Below, in pieces: positions 1 to 8,806 of a stretch of 64,000 nt of DNA. The stretch comes from Nocardiopsis algeriensis (GTDB taxonomy: Bacteria; Actinomycetota; Actinomycetes; Streptosporangiales; Streptosporangiaceae), in NCBI RefSeq assembly GCF_014203695.1, contig NZ_JACHJO010000003.1:62001-126000 (forward strand). Direction: 5' to 3'. The notes under the pieces are model-generated. The model did no database searches, was not told the DNA's origin, and saw only the letters and a list, made by a program, of their open reading frames with translations. Position 1 is the first letter of the stretch. Each line of letters opens with the position of its first letter. A program made the position numbers and the translations under genes.

Positions 1-793
1 CCATGGCGCCCGCGTTGAACTCGGGCACGAACAGCTGGTCGTACTTGCCGAACTGGTAGCGCACCCCGAACAGCCGGTGGAAGAAGTCGAAACCCTGCTT
101 GGTGACCTCGAACAGGGCGTCGGAGTCCAGGTGCTCGGCGAGCGAGGCCCGGCAGTACAGTCCCAGCGGAATGCCGTCGTGCTCGTCGCGGACCACGTGG
201 TAGGGGCCGGCGATCAGCGCGGTGATGTAGGTGGACATCCGCTTCGTGGCCGGGAAGTGCCAGCGCACCCGGCCCTCGCCTGCGGCCTCGCGCTCGACGT
301 CGGGAGCGCTGTTGGAGACGACCTCCCACGAGGGCGGTGCGAACACCGTCAGCTCGAAGGTCGCCTTGAGGTCGGGCTGGTCGAAGCACGTGAACATGCG
401 GTGCGCGTCGGCGGTCTCGAACTGGCTGTACAGGTACACCGCGTCGTCCACCGGGTCGACGAACCGGTGCAGACCCTCGCCCGTGCGCATGTACGCGGCG
501 TCGGCCACCACGGTCAGCTCGTTCTCCGCCGCCACCTCCGGCAGCACCAGGCGTTCGCCGTCGAACAGCTCGGCCGGGTCCAGCTCCGCGCCGTTGAGGG
601 TCGCCGACAGCACCCGGGGGGCGGCCAGCTCGACGAACGTGCGGGCGCCCGGCTCCGAGCTGGAGAAGCGGACCACGGTGGTGGACCGGAAGGTCTCGTC
701 CCCGGTGGTGAGATCCAGCTCCACGCGGTAGGAGTCGACATCGAGGATGCGCGCCCGCTCCCGTGCCTCGTCCCGGGTCAGGTTCCCTGCCAC
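1..793 (-). CDS. pepN: Aminopeptidase N (M1 family), N-terminal part, cut by window edge
   Basis: Zinc aminopeptidase that removes N-terminal residues from peptides in the cytoplasm. The 264 visible residues form the M1 N-terminal beta domain, with the conserved stretch FDQPDLKATF at about residues 136-145. The window edge falls inside the substrate-binding GAMEN motif (GAM is the last readable triplet), so the zinc HExxH site lies outside. The GTG start is chosen because GGAGGG sits just upstream on the minus strand and the conserved N-terminus (NLTRDEARER) begins there. It is divergent from the DsbA-fold gene, a pairing I know from other actinobacteria. Identity is firm; the 3' part is unseen. 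Confidence 0.93.
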   Translation of the reverse strand, partial: MAGNLTRDEARERARILDVDSYRVELDLTTGDETFRSTTVVRFSSSEPGARTFVELAAPRVLSATLNGAELDPAELFDGERLVLPEVAAENELTVVADAAYMRTGEGLHRFVDPVDDAVYLYSQFETADAHRMFTCFDQPDLKATFELTVFAPPSWEVVSNSAPDVEREAAGEGRVRWHFPATKRMSTYITALIAGPYHVVRDEHDGIPLGLYCRASLAEHLDSDALFEVTKQGFDFFHRLFGVRYQFGKYDQLFVPEFNAGAM

Positions 794-1024
794 GCCACGC
801 TCCCTCCACGGCCGCCGTCGTCGCCGGCCGGATCGTCGCCGGCCCGGCGACTCCGGGCCAGAGCGGTCGTGCCCTCTGGTCAGGGGTGTCGTCGGAGCCG
901 GAGGTAAATGGGTCTTCACTCGGCTCCGATCCTGCCACGCCCGGGGACGGAATGCGCAACCGGAAAAGCGGGTTGCCACGAACAGTGCCCCCAGGGCAGC
1001 GGTATGACTCACCGAGGAGTACAG

Positions 1025-1660
1025 ATGACACAGACCGCCGAAGCGACCGGCGAGCAGGAGAACGTCACCGCGGACATGTGGTTCGACCCGGCGTGCCCGT
1101 GGGCGTGGATGACCTCGCGTTGGCTGCTGGAGGTGGAGAAGGTGCGCCCGGTGCGGGTGCGCTGGCACGTGATGAGCCTGGCCGTGCTCAACGAGGGCCG
1201 CGACCTGCCCCAGGAGTACCGGGACTTCCTGGTGCACGCGTGGGCCGCGGTGCGCGTGTGCATCGCCGCCGAGCAGCGCTTCGGAAACGAGGTCCTGGCC
1301 GGCCTCTACACCGCTCTGGGCACCCGCTTCCACAACAGCGGTGAGCCCCAGACGGAGGAGACGATCCGCGCCGCCCTGGCCGACGCCGGGCTGCCCGAGG
1401 ACCTGATCGAGGCCGCAGGCTCCACGCAGTACGACGAGGCTCTGCGCGCCTCCCACGGCGAGGCGATGAAGCTGGTCGGGGAGGACGTGGGCACCCCCGT
1501 CATCCAGGTCGAGGACGTCGCCTTCTTCGGGCCGGTCGTCTCCCCGATCCCGCGCGGCGAGGAGGCCGGGAAGCTGTGGGACGGCGTACGCCTGGTCGCC
1601 GGAACCGACGGTTTCTTCGAGCTCAAGCGCACCCGCACGCGCGGTCCGGTCTTCGACTGA
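1025..1660 (+). CDS. DsbA-fold mycothiol-dependent nitroreductase-like protein (Rv2466c family)
   Basis: 211-aa cytoplasmic thioredoxin/DsbA-fold oxidoreductase resembling Rv2466c, which reduces nitro compounds with mycothiol. The N-terminus carries [15 protein letters not shown] (residues 19-33): only the first Cys (C24) of the usual CPWC is present, so chemistry would be monothiol. The cis-Pro loop is seen as GTPVIQV in the C-terminal half. The ATG start is set by GAGGAG 5 nt upstream; an in-frame upstream extension to about 908 is non-conserved and Arg/Pro-rich, so it was rejected. Family assignment is strong; the natural substrate is unknown. Confidence 0.85.
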   Translation: MTQTAEATGEQENVTADMWFDPACPWAWMTSRWLLEVEKVRPVRVRWHVMSLAVLNEGRDLPQEYRDFLVHAWAAVRVCIAAEQRFGNEVLAGLYTALGTRFHNSGEPQTEETIRAALADAGLPEDLIEAAGSTQYDEALRASHGEAMKLVGEDVGTPVIQVEDVAFFGPVVSPIPRGEEAGKLWDGVRLVAGTDGFFELKRTRTRGPVFD

Positions 1661-1666
1661 CCGGGA

Positions 1667-1692
1667 GGCGGGGCGGCGCTCGCCGCCCCGCC
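1667..1692 (+). terminator. Hairpin terminator after the DsbA-fold gene
   Basis: A perfect 12-bp GC stem (arms 1667-1678 and 1681-1692) with a 2-base loop lies 6 bases after the stop codon. There is no U tract, as is common in high-GC actinobacteria. Confidence 0.7.
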
Positions 1693-1791
1693 GGCCGGGA
1701 AACGGCGGGAGGGGTCGGCCGGGCACGGCACACTGGAGTCGTGGAAGAGGCGGCGGGGACGTCCCGCCGAGACGCAGAGAGGACGGCAGCC

Positions 1792-1950
1792 GTGTGGGGA
1801 CCCGACGACGAGCGCAGGGTCGACTTCCTCGACGATCTGGAGATCCTTCCCGACACCACCGGTGACGAGCGCGCCCTGGGATGGGGCGACGACCCCGACG
1901 ACGACTCCACGGCCCGCCTGCTCGACGAGCGCCCGCCCCACTGGGACTGA
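1792..1950 (+). CDS. Small acidic hypothetical protein
   Basis: About 52 aa starting VWGPDDERRVDFLDDLE and ending DERPPHWD; very rich in Asp and Glu, with no membrane segment or Cys. The GTG at 1792 is preceded by GAGAGGA at about 9 nt; an alternative GTG at 1741 would add 17 residues. I do not recognise a named family. Its codon-position GC pattern looks coding, and the conserved-looking acidic ends suggest a real small protein rather than noise. Function unknown. Confidence 0.5.
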   Translation: MWGPDDERRVDFLDDLEILPDTTGDERALGWGDDPDDDSTARLLDERPPHWD

Positions 1951-2038
1951 CGGCGGGCGGCCCCGCGCCGTCGGCGGATCCACCGGCAGGGCCTGCCGCC
2001 CCTGGTCAAACCGAATCCCGTTCTGCGACAGTGGGGCC

Positions 2039-3460
2039 ATGAGATCCCTTTACATCGACGGCGCCTGGCGCGACTCCGCCTCCGACGAGGCCCTGGACGT
2101 GATCGATCCGGCGACCGAGCAGGTCATCGACACCGTGCCGGCCGGATCGCCCGAGGACGTGGACGCCGCGGTGGAGGCCGCGGCCGCCGCCTTCGCGGCG
2201 TGGGCGGGGCTCACACCGGGGCAGCGCGTCACCCACCTGTCCAAGGCCCACGAGCTGTTCTCCGCTCGGCTGGAGGAGATCGCCGGGATCCTCACCCGGG
2301 ACATGGGAGCCCCCGCGGTGTTCTCCCGCAAGGTCCAGGCCGGTCTGCCCGCCCTCATGTTCAAGACCTACATCGACCTCGTCGAGGAGTCCGGGGAAGA
2401 GCTCTTCGGCGGCACCCGGCTCGGCAACTCGCTCGTCGTCCGCGAGCCCATCGGTGTGGTCGGCGCCATCACCCCCTGGAACTACCCGCTGCACCAGATC
2501 GTGCTCAAGGTCGTCCCGGCCCTGCTCGCGGGGAACACCGTCGTCCTCAAGCCGAGCGAGGTCGCCCCGCTGAGCGCCTACGCGCTCGCCGAGGTGTTCC
2601 ACGAGGCGGGACTGCCCCCGGGCGTGTTCAACCTCGTGTCGGGCACGGGCCCGGTCGTCGGCGAGGCCCTTGCGGCCCACCCCCGTGTGGACATGGTGTC
2701 CTTCACCGGTTCCACCCGCGCCGGGGTCCGGGTCAGCCAGGTCGCCGCCGAGACCGTCAAGAAGGTCGCCCTGGAACTGGGCGGCAAGTCGCCCAACGTG
2801 ATCCTGCCCGGTGCGGACCTGGTCCAGGCGGTCAAGCGCGGTGTCGCCGACGTCATGCGCAACACCGGGCAGAGCTGCAACGCCCTCACCCGGATGCTGG
2901 TCCACCGCGACTCCTACGAGGAGGCCGTCGCCCTGGCGGCGCAGGCCGCCGCCAAGTACGCGCCGGGGGACCCGGCCGACGAGACCACCCGCATGGGCCC
3001 CCTCGTCTCGGCCGCGCAGCTGGAGCGGGTGCGCTCCTACATCGGGCTCGGCGTCGAGGAGGGGGCCCGCCTGGTCGCCGGCGGGGCGGAGCCGGTCGAG
3101 GGCCGGGACCGCGGCTACTACGTCGCCCCCACGGTCTTCGCCGATGTCCGCAACGACATGCGCATCGCCCAGGAGGAGATCTTCGGTCCGGTGCTGGTCC
3201 TCATCCCCTACGGCACCGAGGACGAGGCGGTCGCCATCGCCAACGACACGGTGTACGGCCTCAACGCCGCCGTCTGGGCCGGTGACGCCGAGCAGGGCCT
3301 GGCCGTCGCCCGGCGCCTGCGGGCCGGGCAGATCGAGCTCAACGGCGGCGCGTACAACCCCCGCGCGCCCTTCGGCGGCTACAAGCGCTCCGGCAACGGC
3401 CGAGAGGCCGGCCTCCCGGGCCTGGAGGAGTTCTGCGAGGTCAAGTCCGTCCAGCTCTGA
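2039..3460 (+). CDS. NAD(P)-dependent aldehyde dehydrogenase
   Basis: 473 aa, full length for the ALDH superfamily, oxidising an aldehyde to its acid with NAD(P)+. Visible landmarks: TPWNYPLH with the oxyanion Asn at about N148, LELGGKSPN with the general base at about E246, and NTGQSCNA with the catalytic Cys at about C280; EEIFGPVL and the C-terminal PFGGYKRSGNGRE follow. The ATG start gives the canonical N-terminus (LYIDGAWRDS). It stands alone between small genes, so the substrate cannot be inferred from context. Confidence 0.92.
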   Translation: MRSLYIDGAWRDSASDEALDVIDPATEQVIDTVPAGSPEDVDAAVEAAAAAFAAWAGLTPGQRVTHLSKAHELFSARLEEIAGILTRDMGAPAVFSRKVQAGLPALMFKTYIDLVEESGEELFGGTRLGNSLVVREPIGVVGAITPWNYPLHQIVLKVVPALLAGNTVVLKPSEVAPLSAYALAEVFHEAGLPPGVFNLVSGTGPVVGEALAAHPRVDMVSFTGSTRAGVRVSQVAAETVKKVALELGGKSPNVILPGADLVQAVKRGVADVMRNTGQSCNALTRMLVHRDSYEEAVALAAQAAAKYAPGDPADETTRMGPLVSAAQLERVRSYIGLGVEEGARLVAGGAEPVEGRDRGYYVAPTVFADVRNDMRIAQEEIFGPVLVLIPYGTEDEAVAIANDTVYGLNAAVWAGDAEQGLAVARRLRAGQIELNGGAYNPRAPFGGYKRSGNGREAGLPGLEEFCEVKSVQL

Positions 3461-3613
3461 GGTCCGGTGCCGTGGGGCCCGCCCGGCGCGCTGTGTGCGG
3501 ACTCACGCCTCCCGAGCGCTTCCTTCCGGAATCGGACCCGGTGGGAAGCGCGTTGTGGGGTGTGGAAAAATTCTGTTCGGTTATCCCCTGGACCCAGCCA
3601 ATAGAGGTGTGAG

Positions 3614-3751
3614 TTGAGCAGCAAGCCCGCGGTCTCCAAGGCAGGCCCCATCGGCAAGGACATCAAGATCATCCTGGTGGTCAACCTGATCTCGATCCTG
3701 TCCCTGGTCCTCTTCGCCGCCATCGGCCTGAGCGTGGCCGCCGCGGTCTGA
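3614..3751 (+). CDS. Small single-span membrane protein
   Basis: 45 aa from a TTG start, missed if only long ORFs are considered. A basic N-terminus (KPAVSKAGPIGKDIK) is followed by one long hydrophobic helix (about residues 20-44, IILVVNLISILSLVLFAAIG) that runs to the C-terminus. No good Shine-Dalgarno is seen beyond GAGGTG. The tidy basic-then-hydrophobic layout argues for a real membrane peptide. Function unknown. Confidence 0.5.
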   Translation: MSSKPAVSKAGPIGKDIKIILVVNLISILSLVLFAAIGLSVAAAV

Positions 3752-3847
3752 CGGGAGCCGCAGAGAACGTACCGGCGCCCCGCACGCGCCTCCGGCGCGG
3801 GCGGGGCGCCGTGCCCTTTCCCCCGCACGACCTGCCAGACTGGACAC

Positions 3848-4315
3848 GTGCGTGTTTACCTTGGATCAGATCATGCGGGCTACGAGCTCAAAGAACACCT
3901 CGTCTCCTGGCTGAAGGAGCACGGGCACGACGTCGTCGATGCCGGGCCCAACGTCTACGACGCCGTCGACGACTACCCGCCCTTCGTCCTGAGGGCCGCG
4001 GAGGGCACGGCCTCCGACGCGGGCTCCCTGGGCATCGTCATCGGAGGTTCGGGCAACGGCGAGCAGATCGCCGCCAACAAGGTCAAGGGCGTCCGTGCGG
4101 CCCTGGCCTGGAGCGAGGAGACCGCCCGGCTGGCACGCGAGCACAACGACGCCAACGTGCTCAGCATCGGCGGTCGGATGCACACCCTCGAGGAGGCCAC
4201 CCGCTTCGTGGAGGTCTTCCTCTCCACCCCGTACAGCGAGGAGGAGCGGCACACCCGCCGCATCGCCATGCTGACGGAGTACGAGAACACCGGCGAGCTG
4301 CCGCCCCTCCCCTAG
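3848..4315 (+). CDS. rpiB: Ribose-5-phosphate isomerase B
   Basis: 155-aa RpiB/LacAB family enzyme that interconverts ribose-5-phosphate and ribulose-5-phosphate in the pentose phosphate pathway. Conserved points: GSDHAGYELK near the N-terminus (D8, H9) and IVIGGSGNGEQIAANKV. As in the mycobacterial enzyme, the position of the E. coli catalytic Cys is taken by Glu (E72). The GTG start gives the canonical N-terminus MRVYLGSDH. It lies close to pepN and the DsbA-fold gene, as in other actinobacteria. Confidence 0.95.
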   Translation: MRVYLGSDHAGYELKEHLVSWLKEHGHDVVDAGPNVYDAVDDYPPFVLRAAEGTASDAGSLGIVIGGSGNGEQIAANKVKGVRAALAWSEETARLAREHNDANVLSIGGRMHTLEEATRFVEVFLSTPYSEEERHTRRIAMLTEYENTGELPPLP

Positions 4316-4327
4316 GACCCGACCCGC

Positions 4328-4354
4328 GCCCCCGCGCCCGCGTCGCGCGGGGGC
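4328..4354 (+). terminator. Hairpin terminator after rpiB
   Basis: A 10-bp GC-only stem (arms 4328-4337 and 4345-4354) with a 7-base loop, followed by CCTTCC, 12 bases after the rpiB stop. Confidence 0.65.
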
Positions 4355-4720
4355 CCTTCCCCCTCCCGACCCCGCCGGGCCCCGCGCGCCTTCCCGGTCG
4401 CCCGGTTTTGGCTGAACCCAAACCTGCGGTTATGGGGAGCAACCCCGTAGGTTGCACGTGCCAGTACCACATCCCCCGCGCTACAGTTCGTGAACAGCGG
4501 CTGGTGTGCACCATCCGCCGCGCGGCGGTGCCCGAGACGGCGTCATCCGCCAACCACGACCGGGGCGTGGCCCCACACACCCGCCCCCAGCCGACCGGAG
4601 CGTCCGGAGCCGAGGACGCGGCCGAGCCGCTCGGCCGTGCCGACGCCGCCACGCGGCCCTCCGAGCCGACCGATTTTCCGACGCCCGCGGGTGAGCGGGT
4701 CGTGCCTATCCAGAGGTCCT
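4355..4720 (+). other. Intergenic leader before the SpoIIE-type phosphatase gene
   Basis: About 365 bases without a supported gene. A -10-like TACAGT lies at 4482-4487. The phosphatase frame stays open upstream to 4490, but the extension is Arg/Pro-rich and has no conserved look. I see no riboswitch. Confidence 0.35.
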
Positions 4721-5824
4721 ATGAAGCCCACACCGACCGCCAAGACCACCCGGCTGCTGCGCTCCTCCGCGCAGCGGTTCCTCTCGGTGCTCCAGCGCAA
4801 GGTGCTGTTTCGCTACAGGCTCGTCCTCATCACCCTCGTCACGATCGCCGTCGGCATCGGGGTCGGCGCCGTCTGGGGACCCACCGGATGGTTCCCGCCC
4901 AGCTCCACCATCCTCACGGTCCTGGCCGGCGGCCTGCTCCTCAAGCGCAAGAGCCTGGCCTTCCTGCTCGCCGTCGTCGCCGCGGTCCTGGTCTTCGTCG
5001 GCTACATGCTCGACTTCGGCCAGGTCGGTCCCGGCCTGCTCGTCACCATCGGCGTGACGGCCGTCCTGTCCTACCTGCTGTCGGGCGTGCGCGAGCGCCT
5101 CGGCGTGCAGGGGCTCAGCGGCGAGATGATGCTCCTGGACCTGCGCGACCGGCTCCGCCAGCAGGGCAGGCTTCCCCGGCTCCCCGACGGATGGGGCCGC
5201 ACCGCGGTCCTGCGCCAGGCGGGCGGCTCCTCCTTCGGCGGCGACTTCGTCGTCTCCCACTGCGACGGCGAGCGGCTCGACGTCGCCGTCGTCGACGTCT
5301 CGGGCAAGGGCGTGGACGCCGGCACCCGGGCGCTGCTGCTCTCGGGCGCCTTCAGCGGTCTCATCGGGGCCGTGCCCGCCCGGGACTTCCTCGCCCACTG
5401 CAACGACTACCTCATGCGCAACAGCAGCGGTGAGGGATTCGTCACTGCCGTCCATGTGAGCGTGGACCTCGGCAGCGGCGCGTACGAGATCGCCTCCGCC
5501 GGCCACCCGCCCGCTCTGCACTACGACCGGGGCAAGGGCGAGTGGAGCACCACCGAGGCCAAAGGCGTGGTCCTCGGCGTCATCCCCGAGATGACCTACA
5601 CCTCCGTCAGCGGCAGGATCCGGCCAGGTGACGCCATCATGCTGTGCACCGACGGGCTCATCGAGACCCCCGGAGAGGACCTCGACGCCGGGATCGACCG
5701 CCTGCTCGGCGCCGCCGAGGCCCTCGTCCACCGAGGCTTCGCCACAGGCGCCGGAGAGATCGTGGACACCCTCAGCAAGGACAAGAACGACGACTGCGCG
5801 CTGGTCGTCCTCTGGCGGGACTGA
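4721..5824 (+). CDS. Membrane-bound PP2C/SpoIIE-type serine phosphatase
   Basis: 367 aa. Four hydrophobic segments (about residues 34-52, 61-75, 79-97, 103-121) anchor a cytoplasmic SpoIIE/RsbU-type phosphatase domain (about 160-367). Metal-binding motifs are visible: GGDF (173-176), VVDVSGKG (190-197), SAGHPPAL and CTDGLIE. Such proteins usually dephosphorylate anti-anti-sigma factors. No PAS/GAF sensor and no adjacent anti-sigma or anti-anti-sigma gene is present, so its partner is unknown. The start was chosen at ATG with AGAGG upstream and because the Arg/Pro-rich extension back to 4490 looks non-coding. Confidence 0.85.
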   Translation: MKPTPTAKTTRLLRSSAQRFLSVLQRKVLFRYRLVLITLVTIAVGIGVGAVWGPTGWFPPSSTILTVLAGGLLLKRKSLAFLLAVVAAVLVFVGYMLDFGQVGPGLLVTIGVTAVLSYLLSGVRERLGVQGLSGEMMLLDLRDRLRQQGRLPRLPDGWGRTAVLRQAGGSSFGGDFVVSHCDGERLDVAVVDVSGKGVDAGTRALLLSGAFSGLIGAVPARDFLAHCNDYLMRNSSGEGFVTAVHVSVDLGSGAYEIASAGHPPALHYDRGKGEWSTTEAKGVVLGVIPEMTYTSVSGRIRPGDAIMLCTDGLIETPGEDLDAGIDRLLGAAEALVHRGFATGAGEIVDTLSKDKNDDCALVVLWRD

Positions 5825-6131
5825 CATCCCGCCGGGGTGCCGCAGCGCCCGCCGGCGACCCGCGGCCGGTAGGGTCGTTGTGCTCCCCGTCCCGCGTACG
5901 GCCGTCCGCCCGTACACGTTCCCGGACAACCCGTGCGCGCCCTTCTCCCCACCTCCGGCGCAGGCCCCGCACGGCCCACCACACCAGTGACGGCGGGACC
6001 CGGAGCGGGGCCCCGTGCCCACCCCGCCGAGTACCGCCCTCCGCTTCGCGAACGGGCGGCGCCCGGCCGAAATCCGGTGTCGCCCGCGGGTGCGCCCCGC
6101 CGGGCAGAGGAGACGCGAGGGGGTGCTTCGC
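5825..6131 (+). other. mgtE leader region with possible proline-rich leader ORF
   Basis: A 307-base gap. A -10-like TAGGGT is at 5870-5875. Just after it a 36-codon ORF (GTG 5880 to TGA 5990) encodes a peptide with 12 prolines, including PPP and PP. Downstream is a 7-bp stem GCCCGGC (6061-6067) with GCCGGGC (6099-6105), directly before the mgtE ribosome site. I see no M-box consensus. Proline-rich frames occur by chance in such GC-rich DNA, so this is only suggestive. Confidence 0.3.
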
Positions 6132-7475
6132 ATGTCAGAAGGCGAGCGCGCTGAAGAACTCATCGATCTGGTCCACAGGAACGACCTGACCGGTATCCGG
6201 CTCTGGTTGGCCGAGCACAGGCCCTACGAGATCGCCGACGAACTGGTCCGCATGACGAGCACCGAGGCGATCGTTCCCTTCCGGCTCCTGGACAAGGACC
6301 GGGAACTGGAGGTCTTCGAGGAACTCGACCCCGGCCAGCAGCAGGCCGTCCTGCTCGGCTTGCGGGACACCGCCTTCCACGAGCTCCTCGAGGAGATGGA
6401 ACCCGACGACCGGGCCCGGCTCATCGGCGAGGCCCCCGCCAAGATCGCCACGCGGGCCCTGGCCGGGCTCAGCCCCGCCGAGCGGCGGATGACCGCCGAA
6501 CTGCTGGGATATCCCGAGGACTCCGTCGGCCGGTACATGACCCCCGAGACGGTCGTCCTGCACCGCGACCTCACGGTCGGCCGTGCCCTGGAGGTCGTGC
6601 GGGCCAAGGGCGCCGAGGCCGAGAGCATCTACACCCTTCCCGTGGTCAGCGACGGCCGCCGCCTCGTCGGCACCGTCGCCCTGAGCGACCTCGTCGTCAA
6701 CGACGACAGCCGCCTGCTCAAGGACATCGTCGACCTGTTCGCCCCCAGGGTGAAGGCCTACGAGCCCGTCGAGGACGCCGCCCGCCTCATGCAGGAGGCC
6801 AACCTCGTCTCCCTGCCGGTCGTGGACTCCGAGGACCGCTTCGTCGGTCTGCTGACCTTCGACGACGCCCTGGAGGTCATCGAGGCCGCCGACACCGAGG
6901 ACATGGCCCGCCAGTCCGGCGCCGCCCCCGTCGGCGGCCACTACGCGTCCGTCGGTGTCCTGCGCCTGGTCGGTGCCCGGGTGGTGTGGCTGATGCTGCT
7001 CATCGTGGCCTCCACACTCACCGTCAACGTCATGCAGGCCTTCGAGTCCGCGCTGGACGCCGTGACCGCCCTGGCGCTGTTCGTCCCGATGCTCATCGGC
7101 ACGGGCGGCAACGTCGGTGCCCAGTCGGCCACCGCGATCGTGCGCGCGCTCGCCGTCGGCGAGGTGCGCCTGCGCGACCTGCCCCGGGTGATCTGGAAGG
7201 AGGCCCGGGTCGGCCTGCTCCTCGGTGTGCTGCTGGCCGCGCTGGCGATGGTCATCGGGACACTGCTGGTCGGAGTCGACGTCGCCCTGGTGGTGGGGCT
7301 CTCCGTGATCGCCGTGTGCGTGTGGGCGGCGGTCATCGGCTCGTCGATGCCCCTGCTCGCCCGCAGGGTCGGTGTGGACCCCGCAGTGGTCTCCTCCCCC
7401 ATGGTGGCCACCCTGGTGGACGCCACCGGCCTGCTCATCTACTTCTCCATCGCCTCGCTCGTCCTGGGGATCTGA
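6132..7475 (+). CDS. mgtE: Magnesium transporter MgtE
   Basis: 447-aa Mg2+ channel/transporter of the inner membrane. Layout is canonical: a cytoplasmic superhelical N domain (about 1-125), two CBS domains (about 137-255) that sense Mg2+, a connecting helix and five C-terminal membrane helices. The pore signature VPMLIGTGGNVGAQS lies at about 318-332. The ATG start follows a purine-rich stretch about 10 nt upstream. Neighbours are unrelated; regulation may act through the long leader. Confidence 0.95.
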   Translation: MSEGERAEELIDLVHRNDLTGIRLWLAEHRPYEIADELVRMTSTEAIVPFRLLDKDRELEVFEELDPGQQQAVLLGLRDTAFHELLEEMEPDDRARLIGEAPAKIATRALAGLSPAERRMTAELLGYPEDSVGRYMTPETVVLHRDLTVGRALEVVRAKGAEAESIYTLPVVSDGRRLVGTVALSDLVVNDDSRLLKDIVDLFAPRVKAYEPVEDAARLMQEANLVSLPVVDSEDRFVGLLTFDDALEVIEAADTEDMARQSGAAPVGGHYASVGVLRLVGARVVWLMLLIVASTLTVNVMQAFESALDAVTALALFVPMLIGTGGNVGAQSATAIVRALAVGEVRLRDLPRVIWKEARVGLLLGVLLAALAMVIGTLLVGVDVALVVGLSVIAVCVWAAVIGSSMPLLARRVGVDPAVVSSPMVATLVDATGLLIYFSIASLVLGI

Positions 7476-7564
7476 CCGCACGGGACCGCCTTCCGGGGCA
7501 TGGACCCGGAAGGGACGGGGTATCGCGCCAGTGGAGACAGGGCAGCGCCGTACGAGGGGGAGCC

Positions 7565-7786
7565 ATGGCCGGTGCCGGAGACATGTTCGACCGCCTGAAG
7601 AAGGCGGCCCGGGACAACCCCGAGAAGGCCGAGAAGTTCGTCGACCAGGCCGCCGAGAGGGCCAAGAAGGCCACGGGCGGAAAGTACGACGAGCACATCG
7701 ACAAGGGAAGCGACAGCGCGACGGACTACCTGCGCAGGCAGTCCGGCCGCAACGAGAGCGGGTCCGGCGAGGAGGGACCGCGGTAG
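7565..7786 (+). CDS. MT0933-like (Rv0909 antitoxin-type) small protein
   Basis: 73-aa highly charged helical protein. The core FDRLKKAARDNPEKAEKFVDQAAERAKKATGG is followed by KYDEHIDKGSDSATDYL, the pattern of the MT0933/Rv0909 antitoxin family. GAGGGGGAGCC precedes the ATG. No toxin gene is adjacent, so an antitoxin role is not supported here; it may be a stand-alone stress or structural protein. Confidence 0.65.
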   Translation: MAGAGDMFDRLKKAARDNPEKAEKFVDQAAERAKKATGGKYDEHIDKGSDSATDYLRRQSGRNESGSGEEGPR

Positions 7787-7825
7787 GAGGTGCACCGGGG
7801 GCGGGGGCGGGCGTCACAATGGAGC

Positions 7826-8686
7826 ATGCCCGCCTCCGCCCCGCGCACCTCGCCCTCCCGCACGGCCGTCGTCCTCGCCCGCGTCCGCGTCCCCCTCGTG
7901 TGGATCGCGGGCCTGGTTCTCCTCGCCGGATACGCGGGGGTCCCCTGGTGGATCGGCTGGACCCTGCTGGCCGCCGCCCTGGCCGTGTACCTGCGCCTGG
8001 GCACGCCGCGGTGCGAGCCGCGGATCCTGCGGCCTCCCGTGCGGGGCCGCTGGATGGCGCTCACCAGCCCGGTGGACGCCGTACCCAGCCAGGGCATGCA
8101 CGCCTACGGGCAGACCTACGCCCTCGGTCTGGTCGCCGAACCGGCCGACGGATCGCGCCCCGACATCGGCTGGCGGCCCCTGAGCCGTCCCCCCGAGGAC
8201 TTCCCGGCCTTCGGGCAACCCGTGTACGCGCCCGCCGACGGGACGGTGGTGGCCGTGCACGACCGCCGCAGGGACCACCGCAGCCGCAACTCCTGGCCGT
8301 GGCTGTTCGGAACGGTCCTGGAGAACGCCCTTCGGGAACTGCTCGGCCCCGCCGGGCTGCTCGGCAACCACGTGGTGATCGACATCGGCGGCGCGTATCT
8401 GCTCCTGGGCCACCTCCAGCGGGGTTCTCTGCTGGTCCGCCCGGGGGAACGCGTCCGCGCGGGCCGGCCGATCGCCCGGTGCGGCAGCTCGGGCGCGTGC
8501 CTCGAACCGCAGGTGCGGGTGCAGCTGATGGACCATCGGCACCCGCTCGTGGCCGCGGGGCTCCCCATGCTGTGGGCCGAGGGGTGGGACGGCTCGGGCC
8601 GCGCCCCGGGCCTTCCCGAGACCTGGCGGCCCTTCACCGCAGGTGAGGAGGCCGGCATCGGCCGGGACGCCGGCGGGAGAGACTAG
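7826..8686 (+). CDS. M23-type peptidase-like membrane protein, zinc ligands apparently lost
   Basis: 286 aa with two adjacent N-terminal hydrophobic segments (about residues 20-58) and a C-terminal LytM/M23-like beta domain (about 125-250). The fold is suggested by GQPVYAPADGTVVAV, GNHVVIDIGGAYLLLGHL and the GERVRAGRPIARCGSSG turn. The residues that normally bind zinc look altered: HAYGQTYALGL has Gly where Asp is expected, and the HLHF position reads EPQVRVQL. It may be a non-catalytic peptidoglycan-binding or regulatory homologue. ATG chosen with GGAG one base upstream; the true start is not certain. Confidence 0.65.
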   Translation: MPASAPRTSPSRTAVVLARVRVPLVWIAGLVLLAGYAGVPWWIGWTLLAAALAVYLRLGTPRCEPRILRPPVRGRWMALTSPVDAVPSQGMHAYGQTYALGLVAEPADGSRPDIGWRPLSRPPEDFPAFGQPVYAPADGTVVAVHDRRRDHRSRNSWPWLFGTVLENALRELLGPAGLLGNHVVIDIGGAYLLLGHLQRGSLLVRPGERVRAGRPIARCGSSGACLEPQVRVQLMDHRHPLVAAGLPMLWAEGWDGSGRAPGLPETWRPFTAGEEAGIGRDAGGRD

Positions 8687-8690
8687 GCCG

Positions 8691-8766
8691 TTCTTCGGAT
8701 CGTCTCGGCCGTTCGCCGGGGGATCGGCTCCGCCGACAGGGCGAGAGCATCCGAGAACACGACCTA
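8691..8766 (+). repeat. Dispersed repeat, copy 1 (see 57133-57304)
   Basis: Directly after the M23-like gene. It begins TTCTTCGGATCGTCTCGG (8691-8708) and continues to CCGAGAACAC near 8760. The block ggatcggctccgccgac (8721-8737) plus flanking gcgagagca and gaacac recurs in inverted orientation at 57133-57190. It includes a TCGGC-TCC-GCCGA mini-hairpin. Confidence 0.6.
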
Positions 8767-8806
8767 GCCTGGGCCGGGAAGGAGCGACAGATCTCGGGAG
8801 GCCGAC

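Noticed and set aside
5825..6131. M-box magnesium riboswitch before mgtE
   Set aside because: No M-box core sequences could be found in the leader.
7565..7786. Complete toxin-antitoxin system with the MT0933-like protein
   Set aside because: No partner toxin gene lies on either side; the next gene is the M23-like protein.
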